The position numbers and the translations under genes are program-made. From Kingdonia uniflora (lineage: Eukaryota; Streptophyta; Magnoliopsida; Ranunculales; Circaeasteraceae): 64,000 bases of DNA. The notes below the pieces were generated by a model. It was not told the DNA's origin, made no database searches, and was given only the letters and a program-made list of their open reading frames with translations. The stretch is from assembly GCA_014058105.1 (NCBI GenBank), contig JACGCM010002647.1, forward strand, positions 1,054,001 through 1,118,000. The letters are read 5' to 3'. Positions 20,268 through 30,842 of the stretch are shown piece after piece. Every line of letters begins with the position of its first letter. The stretch's first letter is position 1.

Positions 20268-22369
20268 CAAAATCTACAAATCAAACAACAGAGGCCTAGT
20301 TTATATAAACTTTCAAATAAATTGGAAAATGAATTAGAAATTAATTTAAATAAAAGAAATCAAATGAGGAGTAAAGAATTTTATTGAATCTTGCTAAAGA
20401 GGAAAACCTGATTCAGAGCGTATTATCCAACCCCAGATTAAGCATAGGAAATCTATTGAATGCTTTCAATTAGTTTAATATGGAGGAAAGAAAGAGGGCT
20501 TTTGTCAAATTCTAACACTTCTACTCTATCATTAAGAGACCTATAATTAGCTTTATAGTAGAATTAATTACAATTTTGAGAAGTTTTGGAGATAGAAGGA
20601 GAGAGTATTTTATTTTTGTATAAATGTGGTGAATTGTTGGTCTTCAAAACTGTTTTAAGGATTAATGGCGCCAATAGACGGTCTTAATTAATTCCCTCTT
20701 TTAAGTCTCATCATTAAGCTCCACGCCACGTAGGACAAACAAAGCCAATCTATAATTAGTCTATGCAGTTTTTGTATAATATATTACTTCGGTCTTCGTG
20801 TCATCATACCTTTTAGGAGCTTAAATAATCACATCTAAATGAAATGCAAAGGCACTAAAAAGTGATACAATGAGATTGGGACATAGAATCAGACACACAG
20901 ACATAATAATAATCGGAAATCATGCTAAAATATAGATGACTAAATGATATATATCGACAAAATTAGTAATGTTAACCATGAGTAATTTGCTTACATTCCA
21001 GATTACTACAAATGTTGAAAGCACTTTAACCAATTCTCCTAATTTCGTAAAATGCACATTTCCCATAATGATAATACAGAAAAACAATTATCACAACAAC
21101 AACGCAACAAAAATTAAAATATCGCTTTCGAATTCTAATCTCTATAAAATAGGCAAGAAGACCAAAGTATCAAAGATCTAAAGTTACAAATCAAGATTAA
21201 TTTACATAAGCCAAACTGATATGGACTTCGCATAGATGACTGGAATTAAAACGAATACATCTCACCCATAATTTTCTAGACATATTATAGATAAAAGTTC
21301 TACTTTTAGAGAGTAAGAGTACCATAACCCATTAAAGTAGAAGATCCATCCTGAGTGATTTTGAAACTCAAATCTCCAATACAGAGTTTTGTATAAAGTA
21401 AAAGAGCCATCTTACACATTGAAGGAATCAATAAAGTAAGAATCCATAAATCGGAGAGAGAGATATGGACTTACTTATAAGATGTAAACACATGAAAGAA
21501 ACATCAAATGCCACGATCGGTAACCCATCTTCAAATACCCATCTTCAGCTTCCCACTTACCTAAGAGAGAAAGACTTTGGGGAGGGAAATAGAAAAAATT
21601 CAGGAAATCATAAGCCCTAAAAATTGATTACAAAAGCTCAAACTAAAATGCATTCTTAACCTCAAGAATCTTGCTTTTGAGCATCTTCGAATTTCCCCAA
21701 TTAGCCTACTATTCAAAATGTAAAGCTCCAACTATGATTTGCTCAACTTCTTCTCAAAATTAAATTTTTTCCGCCATGTCGAAACTCAAAAAGATCACAA
21801 TCACCTCAGCGAAATATTCTCTGCTACAACTGGATGCAAATACAATCAAATCAAAGATGAAGACAAACCCTAGAGATCAAACATGTAATCATAAACAACC
21901 AATCAAAGATAGATCGGATAAAATCATGAATTTGTACCTCTTTGTGTAGTTTTTAGATGAATTGTTCTGTGGAATTGGAATTTATACAGTTTTAATGTCC
22001 TTTTCATCTCCCCATTAGAGAGAGAATTGATGTGATGTGTTTAAGTTTTAGAGAGAAGATATGAAAGAGAATGGTGGTTTGAGTCTTTGAGAGGAAAGAA
22101 ATATTTGAAAGAAGAGAGGAGACATTACATATAAGGAGTTTGAGAGAAGTTGAAAACGGACATACTTTAAAGAACATAACAGCCATACTCAAAGGATTGT
22201 AAAAACACTTCAATATGTAATTGTCATGTCGCTGCACATAGGACAAACACCTCCACCTAGGAAAAACGAAGCCATGCGGGACAATCGCCACCACGTAGGA
22301 CAAAACTGAAATTTATAATATAGATAATCCTCAAGATTTAGATAACTACTAAAAAGCATCAAATCTTAA
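20268..22369. other. AT-rich region without recognised genes
   Basis: About 2.1 kb with only short ORFs in all frames (longest 99 codons at 22004-22303, minus, no motifs). CACGTAGGACAAA-like phrases recur at 20724 and near 22243 and 22292, suggesting old repeat material. I see no host exon structure. Confidence 0.45.
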
Positions 22370-23323
22370 CAACTACTAATTGAGCTTCGGGAAGTTGCCC
22401 CCAAAGTATCTCTACTCAGAGTTTCAACATACCCCGATTGTGGGTTGACTGGGTCCTTATGATATGGGTTTTGAACATGCTTATCCCCTGGTCCCGTAGA
22501 GTCTTGAACTGGGACTAAATTCATTTCCCTTATCCTAGACTGCTGGAGATTATCTACTTGTGTGTTATCTCCTTAGTTTGGTGCAGCTTCTGTTGATTGT
22601 CTCCAGTAATGGTTGATTGCAGTATTTGCGCTTACTTTAGCTCAAATACCATCCATCAGGGCTAAGTCATGAAAAATGCAAAACATATATAATGTTAGAA
22701 CATAATTAAGGGGATTAGGATGGTCAAAAAAGCAAATATAAAGAGCCTAAAATAGACACCTAATGTATCTATCAAATGGTAAAGTATTAGTTTCACAACA
22801 TACTAATTGACTCACAACGCTGCTCACCATACAGATTCTGGCAAATTGCTATCAACCGGATTTCTAAATGCAGTCCAGCGCGGGTGCTGCATAGTATGAC
22901 TTGTTACAAGACATTCGGGTTATATAACACCCTGCACTCGCCTAAAAGTTGTGTCGCTTGCTACTACACATGGTTGTCGTATCTCATAGGATGAGATTTT
23001 TTTTAATATGGCTGACCGCTGCGGGAGGTGGTGGATTCTTTTAAGTTGACAAAGATGGTATTATTCTAGTATGCTCCAGCTCCTTACATTTCCGGTGCGG
23101 GTACTTTATTTTACTGTACCTACTTATTCTTGCATAGTCTGCGAGGGGCTTGCTATATTTGTATTGAAGGGCTCCTTTTCCAATTTCCATGGTTACTTCT
23201 TCTATAGCTAGTTCCAGCTGGTTTATGACGTTTGTCCCTGCGGCTCTCTTAATTACTGATGCTTTCTTCAGCGACATCGTTCTTGTTTTGTTCCTTTAAA
23301 GTCCCCAACAAAGTCACCAAATG
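22370..23323 (-). mobile_element. Remnant of a gypsy element: leader and gag-like fragments
   Basis: On the minus strand, 23323 downward reads CACA|TTTGGTGACTTTGTTGGGGA. This resembles the TTTGGCGACT...GGGGA primer-binding site used by many plant Ty3/gypsy (Tat-type) elements. About 40 bp later an ATG at 23277 opens a 78-codon frame rich in Lys, Glu and Ala. Further down (22640-22380) one minus frame stays mostly open (with NPYHKDPVNPQSGYVETL), gag-like in character. No pol domain is present. Assignment rests on the primer site and context. Confidence 0.35.
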
Positions 23324-23535
23324 TGAATGTGGTATTTATTAAGGGTACTATTCAGTCTAGTGGTTTACAAGTCGCAAATTTTGGTAGAATTATCCCTTTG
23401 CCACCATATAGGCCAGTTAAGTTATATATTTGGTTATGCATAGAAGAGAAGGGTCCCATAGTGCGTCGTGTCCTGATTGTCGAGTGTCGCAGCCAACGCC
23501 TTCATTCTGATAGGAGTCATTCCTATTACCATTGA
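23323..23535 (-). repeat. LTR end belonging to the gypsy remnant
   Basis: The sequence outside the primer-binding site would be the LTR 3' end (...ACCACATTCACA on the element strand). A TATATAA stretch near 23424 fits a promoter position. The far end of the LTR could not be fixed because no second copy is in the window. Confidence 0.3.
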
Positions 23536-24730
23536 AAAAGCCATAATAAAAATTATAGTTCATAACAATCTCCTCCTAAACCCCATTTCCTTCATACAAC
23601 ACAGTAATAGATACCAACACCACCAAGCACTAAACCTTACAAATGCTAAACCCTAAAACCAAAACTTAGGCTCTTTCTAAGACCAGTAGTGCTGCTGCAC
23701 GCCCTACGGGTGTGCAACCTCACTTTTTTCGTGTAATATTCTAGTACGTGTATTTACAATGTCGAAGTTGATACTCTTACAGGTCACTTCGACTTTGAAA
23801 TCTAAACTTAAAATACCCTATCTAAATAAGACATTAATGCCCAGCCAACCCAATTGCATTCATATTATCCATAAAATTACTTTACATAAGTTTTTAATTC
23901 AAATTCTTTAATCCCAACTTTTCTTAGACTGCAAGTTGTCTTTTATGGTATAGAGTTCGTCGAACGCAATCATATCATTCCTCAATAGTTAGGCGGTTAA
24001 TAATCTCATAAATGTACCTCATCAAAAATCTAATATTCAGAAAACCAACTCATATGAGGGTTCATGGAATTAATTTGTCTAACCTAATTATTATGTTATC
24101 GCTCCCCAGACACACCGGAACATCGTTACTGATGTCGCGCCTATGCCATAAAATTTATCAAACCTCATTATTATGCTACCCCTTTTCAGGCGACCTCCTC
24201 CGTCGCGTTTCACATGCTTACTATGTTATATGTTATGTAAAAGACGGCTTCATCGAGAACAACACCTAGTATCTTCCTACACTTAAGAAGTGATCCTGAG
24301 TACAACAAAAAGAATTACAAAACCCCAAAGTATGCATAAATTAGGAACACCCAAAACCATATATCTGAAATCAGATTGTTCCGGTGGATTAAAGAAATTA
24401 GGTTGCAAAATTTTGGAAACCTCAAATCACAGTAAATCTCAATGCAAAATAGATTTCAGAATTAGGGATTGCATAGATTACAACCCATTTCTTATCACCA
24501 TCAACAGAGGCGGACAGCGAGAGCAAAAGTGAAGAGAGGATGGCAAAAACAGCTCAAATGGCTTGAACGACGGCTCTGATGGCTCTAAGGGGGTGTTTGC
24601 ATATAGTAGTATTGCTGTTGGCAAAGACTCAGGAATAGGTTCCGCATTTATTATACCAAGCAATGAATTGTTCTTTAGCAGACCATCAACCTCGCCTTTC
24701 ACTGTACTAACAAATGACTTACTTGTTGCC
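23536..24730. other. Intergenic region downstream of the WRI-like gene
   Basis: No recognisable gene. A near-duplicate phrase (TCTAACCTAATTATTATGTTATCGCTCCCCAG versus TCAAACCTCATTATTATGCTACCCCTTTTCAG, split here by position at about 24080 and 24160) marks a small degenerate repeat. The last 250 bp are likely 3' UTR of the minus-strand gene. Confidence 0.4.
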
Positions 24731-26665
24731 TCAAATCCCCCCTGAAGTATCGAAAATGCCGTCCAAGGAGTTTGCATTATTCTTGTCACCCTTTTCGTTA
24801 TCAGTGACACTTACAAAATTGGTGTCCTTGAACAAGTCAGGAAAATCTTCAGATTTTTCTATGGTTACACTTGAGATTGGAATGGGGTTGTACTTGTCTC
24901 CAGATTCGTTTTCTAGGCTCAACGAAGATTCTTTCATGTGCTCCATCATTGGGGATTCGACTGGGAGGTCCGGTGTTGGGACCTGGGCTACTTGCGACTC
25001 AGTAGTAACAAGAGATGGTTGTGGAAATAGTGAGTATGGGCATTGTGGTGAGTATTGTGATAATGTTGGGTGTTTGCCAAGAGGAGCGTAGTTGGAGAGG
25101 CCAAGTTTGTTACCGCACTTGCTCCTCTGTACTCTATCGCCGCTAAGTCGTATGCTACTGCCGCTTCCTCCTCAGTTTCTGTTCAAAATGTCATATAAGC
25201 AAATATTATTATTTAAGTGCAGCAGGGATGGGACTTAAAATGTTAGACATTAAAATAAGTGCCCAAATAGAGATAACTTTGGCCAGAAACACGGCCAATT
25301 CGCGCCTCCCACCGATTGTTGTACTGTTGCCTGTAAAACAATCAAACAACACAATGTAGGTCATTAAAACCGACCAAAAACCAAACGACAAATATTTGAG
25401 AATTAGTTAATGTGTATCAAACCTAGTAACCCCACGGTACTTCAAAACACCCCGGGAAAAACTGCTACTCTGGCGTCGAAGCGTAGCTAAGGACTCTTCT
25501 CTAGATAAAGACTGCATAAACTCATATTCCCTTGTGTATGTATTCGGCTGAAGCATTTTTACCAAATCATGACAATATAATCAAGTGACACATTTTGTTT
25601 ACAGGGAAAGAAACAAAAAAAGAAAAACCAACTTTAAACGAAAAATGAAAAGACTTTTTCCCCCGACTCAAATTATTTTATATCATAAAATCTGAATTAT
25701 CCTAATTTGCCGAATTTGCCAAAATTTGAAGAAATATCGGTCATGTTACAATAAAAAAATACAATTTTATGATATTCTAGATCTAATACTCAAAGAAACC
25801 CAAAATTATGAGAGGAAAAAAAAAAGGAGTATAACAGAAATATCACAAAAATATAAAACTGGCAATCACAGACACAGTACCGGGAAATTCAAAGCGGTCT
25901 CGCGGCCCCAGTACTTGAGAGCAGCAAGATCGAAGGTATGAGCAGCAACCTCCTCATCATCATAAGCTCCTATATTCACTCACCACATTTAGAGAATTTA
26001 GGAGCATCTTAGCATTTTTATAACACATTTGGGGTAAACACCACATAAAGCACATCATACTAAGATATGTTTGATCCAGGAGTTGTCTATTACTTACCCA
26101 AATAAACTGTAGCGCAAGAAATGTGGAGGAAAACACACAAGCAAAAAATAAAACAAAACAAAAGTAAGTCAAAATTATATAAAGTAACTAATTAAATAAA
26201 TAAATAAAGAGTAGAACTATGATATTGTATACCTTGTCGTCCCTTTTTATTCGAGATGGCATTCCAAACAGTTTTATCCCACAAATGAGCTTCATACCTC
26301 CGAGACCATCTATGCCTTGATAATCACATGCAAAGCATCACATTAACTACATTACATTGTTCTCATACTTTATCCATCCAAAATTAATGAAAAAACATAG
26401 ATACAACAAATTTTTACCTGGTAACCCCTCGATAAACAGAGGTTCTCTTCCCCTGCGTATGTGTACTGGTGGTAAAAGAACGCTTCTCTACACCAACCTC
26501 ATTGTTGATTCCTCTCGTTCGTCGTGTTCCACGCTTTGGCAACATTAATGTGTGACTATGAACATTATGAGGTGGTAGAGAAGGAGGAACGGGAGTACAA
26601 GATGATGGTAAAAATGTATTACCACTACTAGTAGTAGCAATTGCTGAAGGAAATGAACTTTTCAT
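24731..26665 (-). CDS. WRINKLED1-type double AP2 transcription factor gene (probably defective)
   Basis: DNA-binding regulator of the AP2 family, WRI1/WRI3/WRI4 type; relatives activate fatty-acid or cuticle-lipid genes in the nucleus. Exons (plus coordinates): 26418-26665 (ATG 26665), 26233-26315, a 9-bp micro-exon 26098-26106 (TTTATTTGG), 25881-25969, 25423-25547, 25249-25330, and 24731 to about 25171 or 25179. AP2 repeat 1: [11 protein letters not shown] + [18 protein letters not shown] + VYLG (the micro-exon, a hallmark of WRI1-type genes) + [13 protein letters not shown]. Repeat 2: [11 protein letters not shown] + [11 protein letters not shown] + YLYLGTY + [19 protein letters not shown]. 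Defects: the exon 6/7 join is in phase only with the weaker acceptor at 25171, and one base is missing after VTN (about 25104), which shifts the frame before the acidic C-terminal region. That region is still open to a stop at 24731. Pseudogene or sequencing error cannot be separated here. Confidence 0.8.
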
Positions 26666-26940
26666 CCCTATTTTTTCCAAGAAATTCTTACCAAATGAAA
26701 TTAACTGAGTTGAGTTTGGGGTTTAATATCACTCAAAGACCATGGTTAAATTTTGCTAACCGTGATTAATTATCATATCTTTCTTAATACCATGCAACCA
26801 ATAAGGTTATACCACGTTGTCTTCACTCTCTCGAATCTAATCTTTGCTTTTGGCTGTAAATTTTGAAGGAGCAATGTTGTTGCGTACTCGGTTGTAGGAT
26901 AATAACTATAAGCTGTATTTCTAGTCGTTGGATATTGATA
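26490..26940 (-). repeat. Inverted-repeat arm 1: promoter and exon 1 of the WRI-like gene
   Basis: The minus strand of this interval matches the plus strand of 28170-28712 by eye (about three quarters identical). Shared phrases include TTATTGGTTGCATGGTATTA, GCAAAGATTAGATTCGA and GGTAAGAATTTCT. Relative to arm 2 it lacks about 50-60 bp that contain the TATA box. Confidence 0.8.
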
Positions 26941-27296
26941 AGGTGGTATGGATTAAAGTGCCTAGTTTAATAAATCTACATCGGGGGTACTCTATCGTTG
27001 CTCTTCCACCAACCATTACACGTTAGATTCACTCGGTTTCCACGTAGAAGTGAAATATCTATGTGACCTTTTCTTTGAATTAAATTACACAACTACCACT
27101 CCTCTTATTGTTTTGTCCCCGTGGCAGACATGCAAAAGAAAGGAGGAGAAATGGCTTGCATAGGGATACGTACAAAAGTTTGGTAGAAATTCACTCATTT
27201 GCGGAACACATGAATCGTTGTATAACCCACTAGTAGATCGTGCCCAAGCCTATGCGTATGCGAGACACCCTTTGTATAACTTTGTCGCATCTCTTA

Positions 27297-27713
27297 GAGC
27301 ATCTCTAATAGCATGGTATGCTATTAAGGTTTTCTCATACTTTTGCAAAAACCCTATCCATCCAACAAGAGTATGGGGTTTAGCATACTCACCCCCATAC
27401 CCCTCCAAAGTATGTGAAACCTGAACTTGGGGAGGAGTATGTGCATACCGCCTGGGCGCTGAACCGTTGAGCGCTCAATACTTTTTTAATGCAGCTAGCA
27501 TCTCTCTCTCCCATCACAACTTCTTTCTCCTGCCTAGGCGCTGAACCATTGAGCGCGTGGATTTTTTTTTTAATACACGTCGCATCTCTCTCTCTCTCTC
27601 CCATCACAAGATCTCTCTTAAAACCATAATTCTCTATTGGATGAAAACAGTATGCGATTCTAGAATACCGGTATGGCAAACTGGAATCGCATACTCTTCT
27701 GTTGCAGATGCTC
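27297..27713. mobile_element. Tourist-like MITE, 417 bp, TTA target duplication
   Basis: Begins GAGCATCTCTAATAGCATGG and ends with its imperfect inverse (complement of the end: GAGCATCTGCAACAGAAGAG), giving terminal inverted repeats of about 25 bp. TTA flanks both ends (27294-27296 and 27714-27716), the TSD type of PIF/Harbinger derivatives. Inside are two tandem copies (27451-27518 and 27533-27608) of a block starting CCTRGGCGCTGAACC. No coding frame. It lies in the spacer between the inverted WRI-like arms. Confidence 0.7.
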
Positions 27714-28169
27714 TTACAAGCCTTTGGATTATGTCGTTCAAGAGAGGATGTCACACTGAAAGTCGTCAACGCCTTTGATTAAGCACCCATTCAAACGGGA
27801 ATGGGTGCCAACAGGAACTAATAGGAGCTACATTTATGCCGATTACAGCTGTCACATTAGTATAACGGCTTGAAGCTGACACTATTCTTATCTACTTACG
27901 TTGTAGGGCTTGGAGAGCCACCTTAGTCGTAGATAGATTTTACCTCCTTTATTTTACACGACAGCCACGTGGGCCACAACAATAACATGAGGGGCAATTT
28001 TACAATTTGTTTCAAAACCAATGCCATCATTTACTTTACCATTACTTAACAACCATGAGAATCTAAAGAATTTAGAATCATTGTTTTTAAGTTGATAGAA
28101 AGCCAACAATACAATATACCGATGTCAATTTCTAAAATTAAACACCTCAATCCAGCTACTTTCCCACGT

Positions 28170-28712
28170 ATCTAACGACTTGAAATGTCGTTGTTAGTTA
28201 TTAGCTTACAACTCAAAATGCACCAACATTACTCCTTGAAAGTTTATAGCTAAGCAAAGATTAGATTCGAAAAGCGAGAGAGACCACATGGTGAAAACTT
28301 ATTGGTTGCATGGTATTAGCAAAAATATGCTAATTATGGTTAACAAAATTTAGGCATATTTATTGAACTCTAAAGCTCGAAACACTTTTCTTTTAGCTCA
28401 TTGAGTCAGATTAAACCTCATACTCAACTTAGTTAATCTCATCTCCTATATAATTGGAACAAACCCTGATTTCTCTCCGCGAATCTCTCTCATTTATCTT
28501 ATGTGGTAAGAATTTCTAGAAAACAAATATATAAATAAAAGTGGCATTTTCTTCACCAACTGTTAATACTAGGAGTGGTAGTACATCTTTACCTTCATCG
28601 TGTACTCTCCATTCTCCTCCTCCTCCACCTCGTCATGTTCTTAGTCACACAATGTTGCCAAAGTGTAGAACGCGTTTAGCCTAGAAGAATCGGCAATGAG
28701 GTTGATCCAGAA
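28170..28712 (+). repeat. Inverted-repeat arm 2: duplicated WRI-like promoter and 5' end
   Basis: Opposite orientation to arm 1. Retains CTCCTATATAATTGG (TATA, about 28442-28456) and a C/T-rich leader that arm 1 lacks, followed by a damaged copy of exon 1. The spacer between the arms is about 1.2 kb. Confidence 0.8.
28530..28712 (+). pseudogene. Truncated WRI-like exon 1 pseudogene
   Basis: Residues read in order SLPSSCT, PPPRHV and SHTMLPK, matching FLPSSCT, LPPHNV and SHTLMLPK of the gene at 26418-26665. The start codon position reads ATA rather than ATG, a stop follows shortly after the MLPK region, and no AP2 domain is present downstream. A decayed partial duplicate. Confidence 0.7.
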
Positions 28713-28980
28713 TACTTGTAAAAGCTCCTTCTCACCTACAATAAGATAATTTCTTTGCATGTCATTCACTCTCCAAATCACAAGATTTTATTTCTCTAAG
28801 AAGTTTGAGCTTTATACAAATAAATATTTCACAAACTCAAGATTTAAACCAACTAAAAAACAACTCATACACAAACATTTGACCCTATTATAGATCAAAC
28901 AAAATATATAGTACCAACAATAATATTAAATTAGATATACCTATTTAAGAAAGCCAAAATTAAAAACTAAAATGAATAAA

Positions 28981-30842
28981 AAGAATTCGCTCAAAAAAAT
29001 GAACCTTGCACAAACTAACGGGGATAACAATCCATCACGTTACCTTTAATATCCTTTGCTTTATGTTGCCAAATAATTTCCAAATAGAGGAGTAAGCGAT
29101 TGTTACTTAGAAAGTTTCAACTGAGCACCATCAAACAATAATATATTTCAATTAAAAATCAAATGTTTAAACCTCACAAAAAAGATCATGTGTCTACGAC
29201 CTGTAATTTTTCCACTCTTCCACTCTGAAACCATCTCAATATTTCGCTTTTTATAGCCCTTAATTCATATGCAGTTACTCATAAATAGCTTAAAATGAGA
29301 TCTCATAATCAATAGGACTCCCAAATCTATATTTAATAATAAAATCATTTAGAAAACCTAATGACGAAGTATTGTTCAATTACCATTGTATCGAGCCCAA
29401 ATTAATAAAACTAATATTAAACTTAAGATAGAATCGAGAGACAAATTTCGGCATCAAAATCAGATTCGTAGAAACAAATATTAAAACCAAGAGAAAAAGA
29501 AAGATGGACGTACCATGAAGATTAAGGATTGAAAAACTTCATTGTCGGCTTACAAACCCTCAATAAGGAGTGGAAAGATATGGAGCATTTTTCTAGATCT
29601 CGAAGATGGAGGCGATGCGAGTAGTTAGTAAGACTTATAAGGAATAGCTATCTAGGGCAAGATTTTTTACAGATACGTGTTAATTGTCGAAAGATACGTG
29701 TTAATTGTAGAGAAAGGCATGGGATTAGACCGAGAAAAAGTTAAAATGACATGAATAGCCTCATCAAGGCGTGAGATTAAATCTGGTAAAAAATTATTAT
29801 TTTATTGCATAGAGTAATTATTTTATTTATTATTATTTTATTTATTTATTTTATTTGGGGGAATGGGGAGCCTAGAGAATTGCTAGAGGGGCTACTATAT
29901 TATGGAAAATATGGTCCCATATGTTTTACCAAAATTTGTTATGAAAAAGAATTTTGAAAAAGATACATCTAAAGGAAATGAGAAGAAAGAGATAAGTTTC
30001 TCAAACATGACCAAATCATTGGCTCCAAGTGCTATAGATACAAACTATTTAGAAAGTCTATAGATTAAAACTTGAAGGTGCGGTATTTTGTTTTATAATC
30101 GCTCTAAAATAACTAAATTATTACTCTATAAAGAAATGAATAAATTTGTACATTGTTCCCAATGAATTTTTGTAATATTAAGAAGTTAAAGATATTATTA
30201 ATTATTTCATTAGTGCATGGGTCGAGAGGGTAACTCGGTATGAACTTGAAGTCTATGATTCGGTTCAATATTAGTTGGGGTATTCGGCCCATGCCTAGGT
30301 CTCACACACGAGCAACGGGCTCGGTATTTGACTCGAGCTAGACTGTGGATCCATCTAAGGTCACTCAGATTTTGTACCCAGTTAGGAGCTCTTGACAAGC
30401 AGCTTCAAACTTCGGGATGAGTTGGCATCGACTCTATTCAGGGTCCTTGAGTTTTTGGGTTCGGTCCGAGTTCGTGGAACTCAGATAAGACTTTTGGACC
30501 GGAGTCTAGACTTCGAGCCTGGATCTGACTCGTTGGGACCTTGGAGTCAAGTGGATCGAACTCGGATCAGACCATAAGTCTGGATAGGGCCGATCGACAG
30601 ACTCTGAATCTGGATCTTGACCATTGGTCTGACTTCTGGTCGGACTTAGGTTTGGGTTAGGTCAGTCAAACTTTGGGAATAAACTGTACCACATTTTGCA
30701 GACATTTGCTCAAATCACTCAGTTAGCATCGAGCCTATAACGTAGTATGGACTCGGCTCGGCTTTAGCCTATGCCTCGCATCTGAATCGGGTCGGACATG
30801 GGCTTGAGTGATCCAGGAGGATCTAAACATTAAACCTCTCAA
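28981..30842. repeat. 1.9-kb tandem duplication, copy 1
   Basis: Opens AAGAATTCGCTCAAAAAAATG, as does copy 2 at 30843. Collinear matches run throughout, for example CAATAAGGAGTGGAAAGATA, GTCCCATATGTTTTACC and GGTAACTCGGTATGAACTTG. The last 35 bp (from 30807: GTGATCCAGGAGGATCTAAA) belong to the same LTR-like sequence that continues after copy 2. No recognised coding region. Confidence 0.9.

Noticed and set aside
24478..24810. 110-codon minus-strand ORF overlapping the end of the AP2 gene.
   Set aside because: Different frame from the real C-terminal exon, no domain, and mostly in the 3' UTR.
26940..28170. The inverted WRI-like arms as terminal inverted repeats of one large transposon.
   Set aside because: The arms contain gene promoter and exon, not transposon termini, and no target duplication is seen outside them. 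An inverted duplication is simpler.
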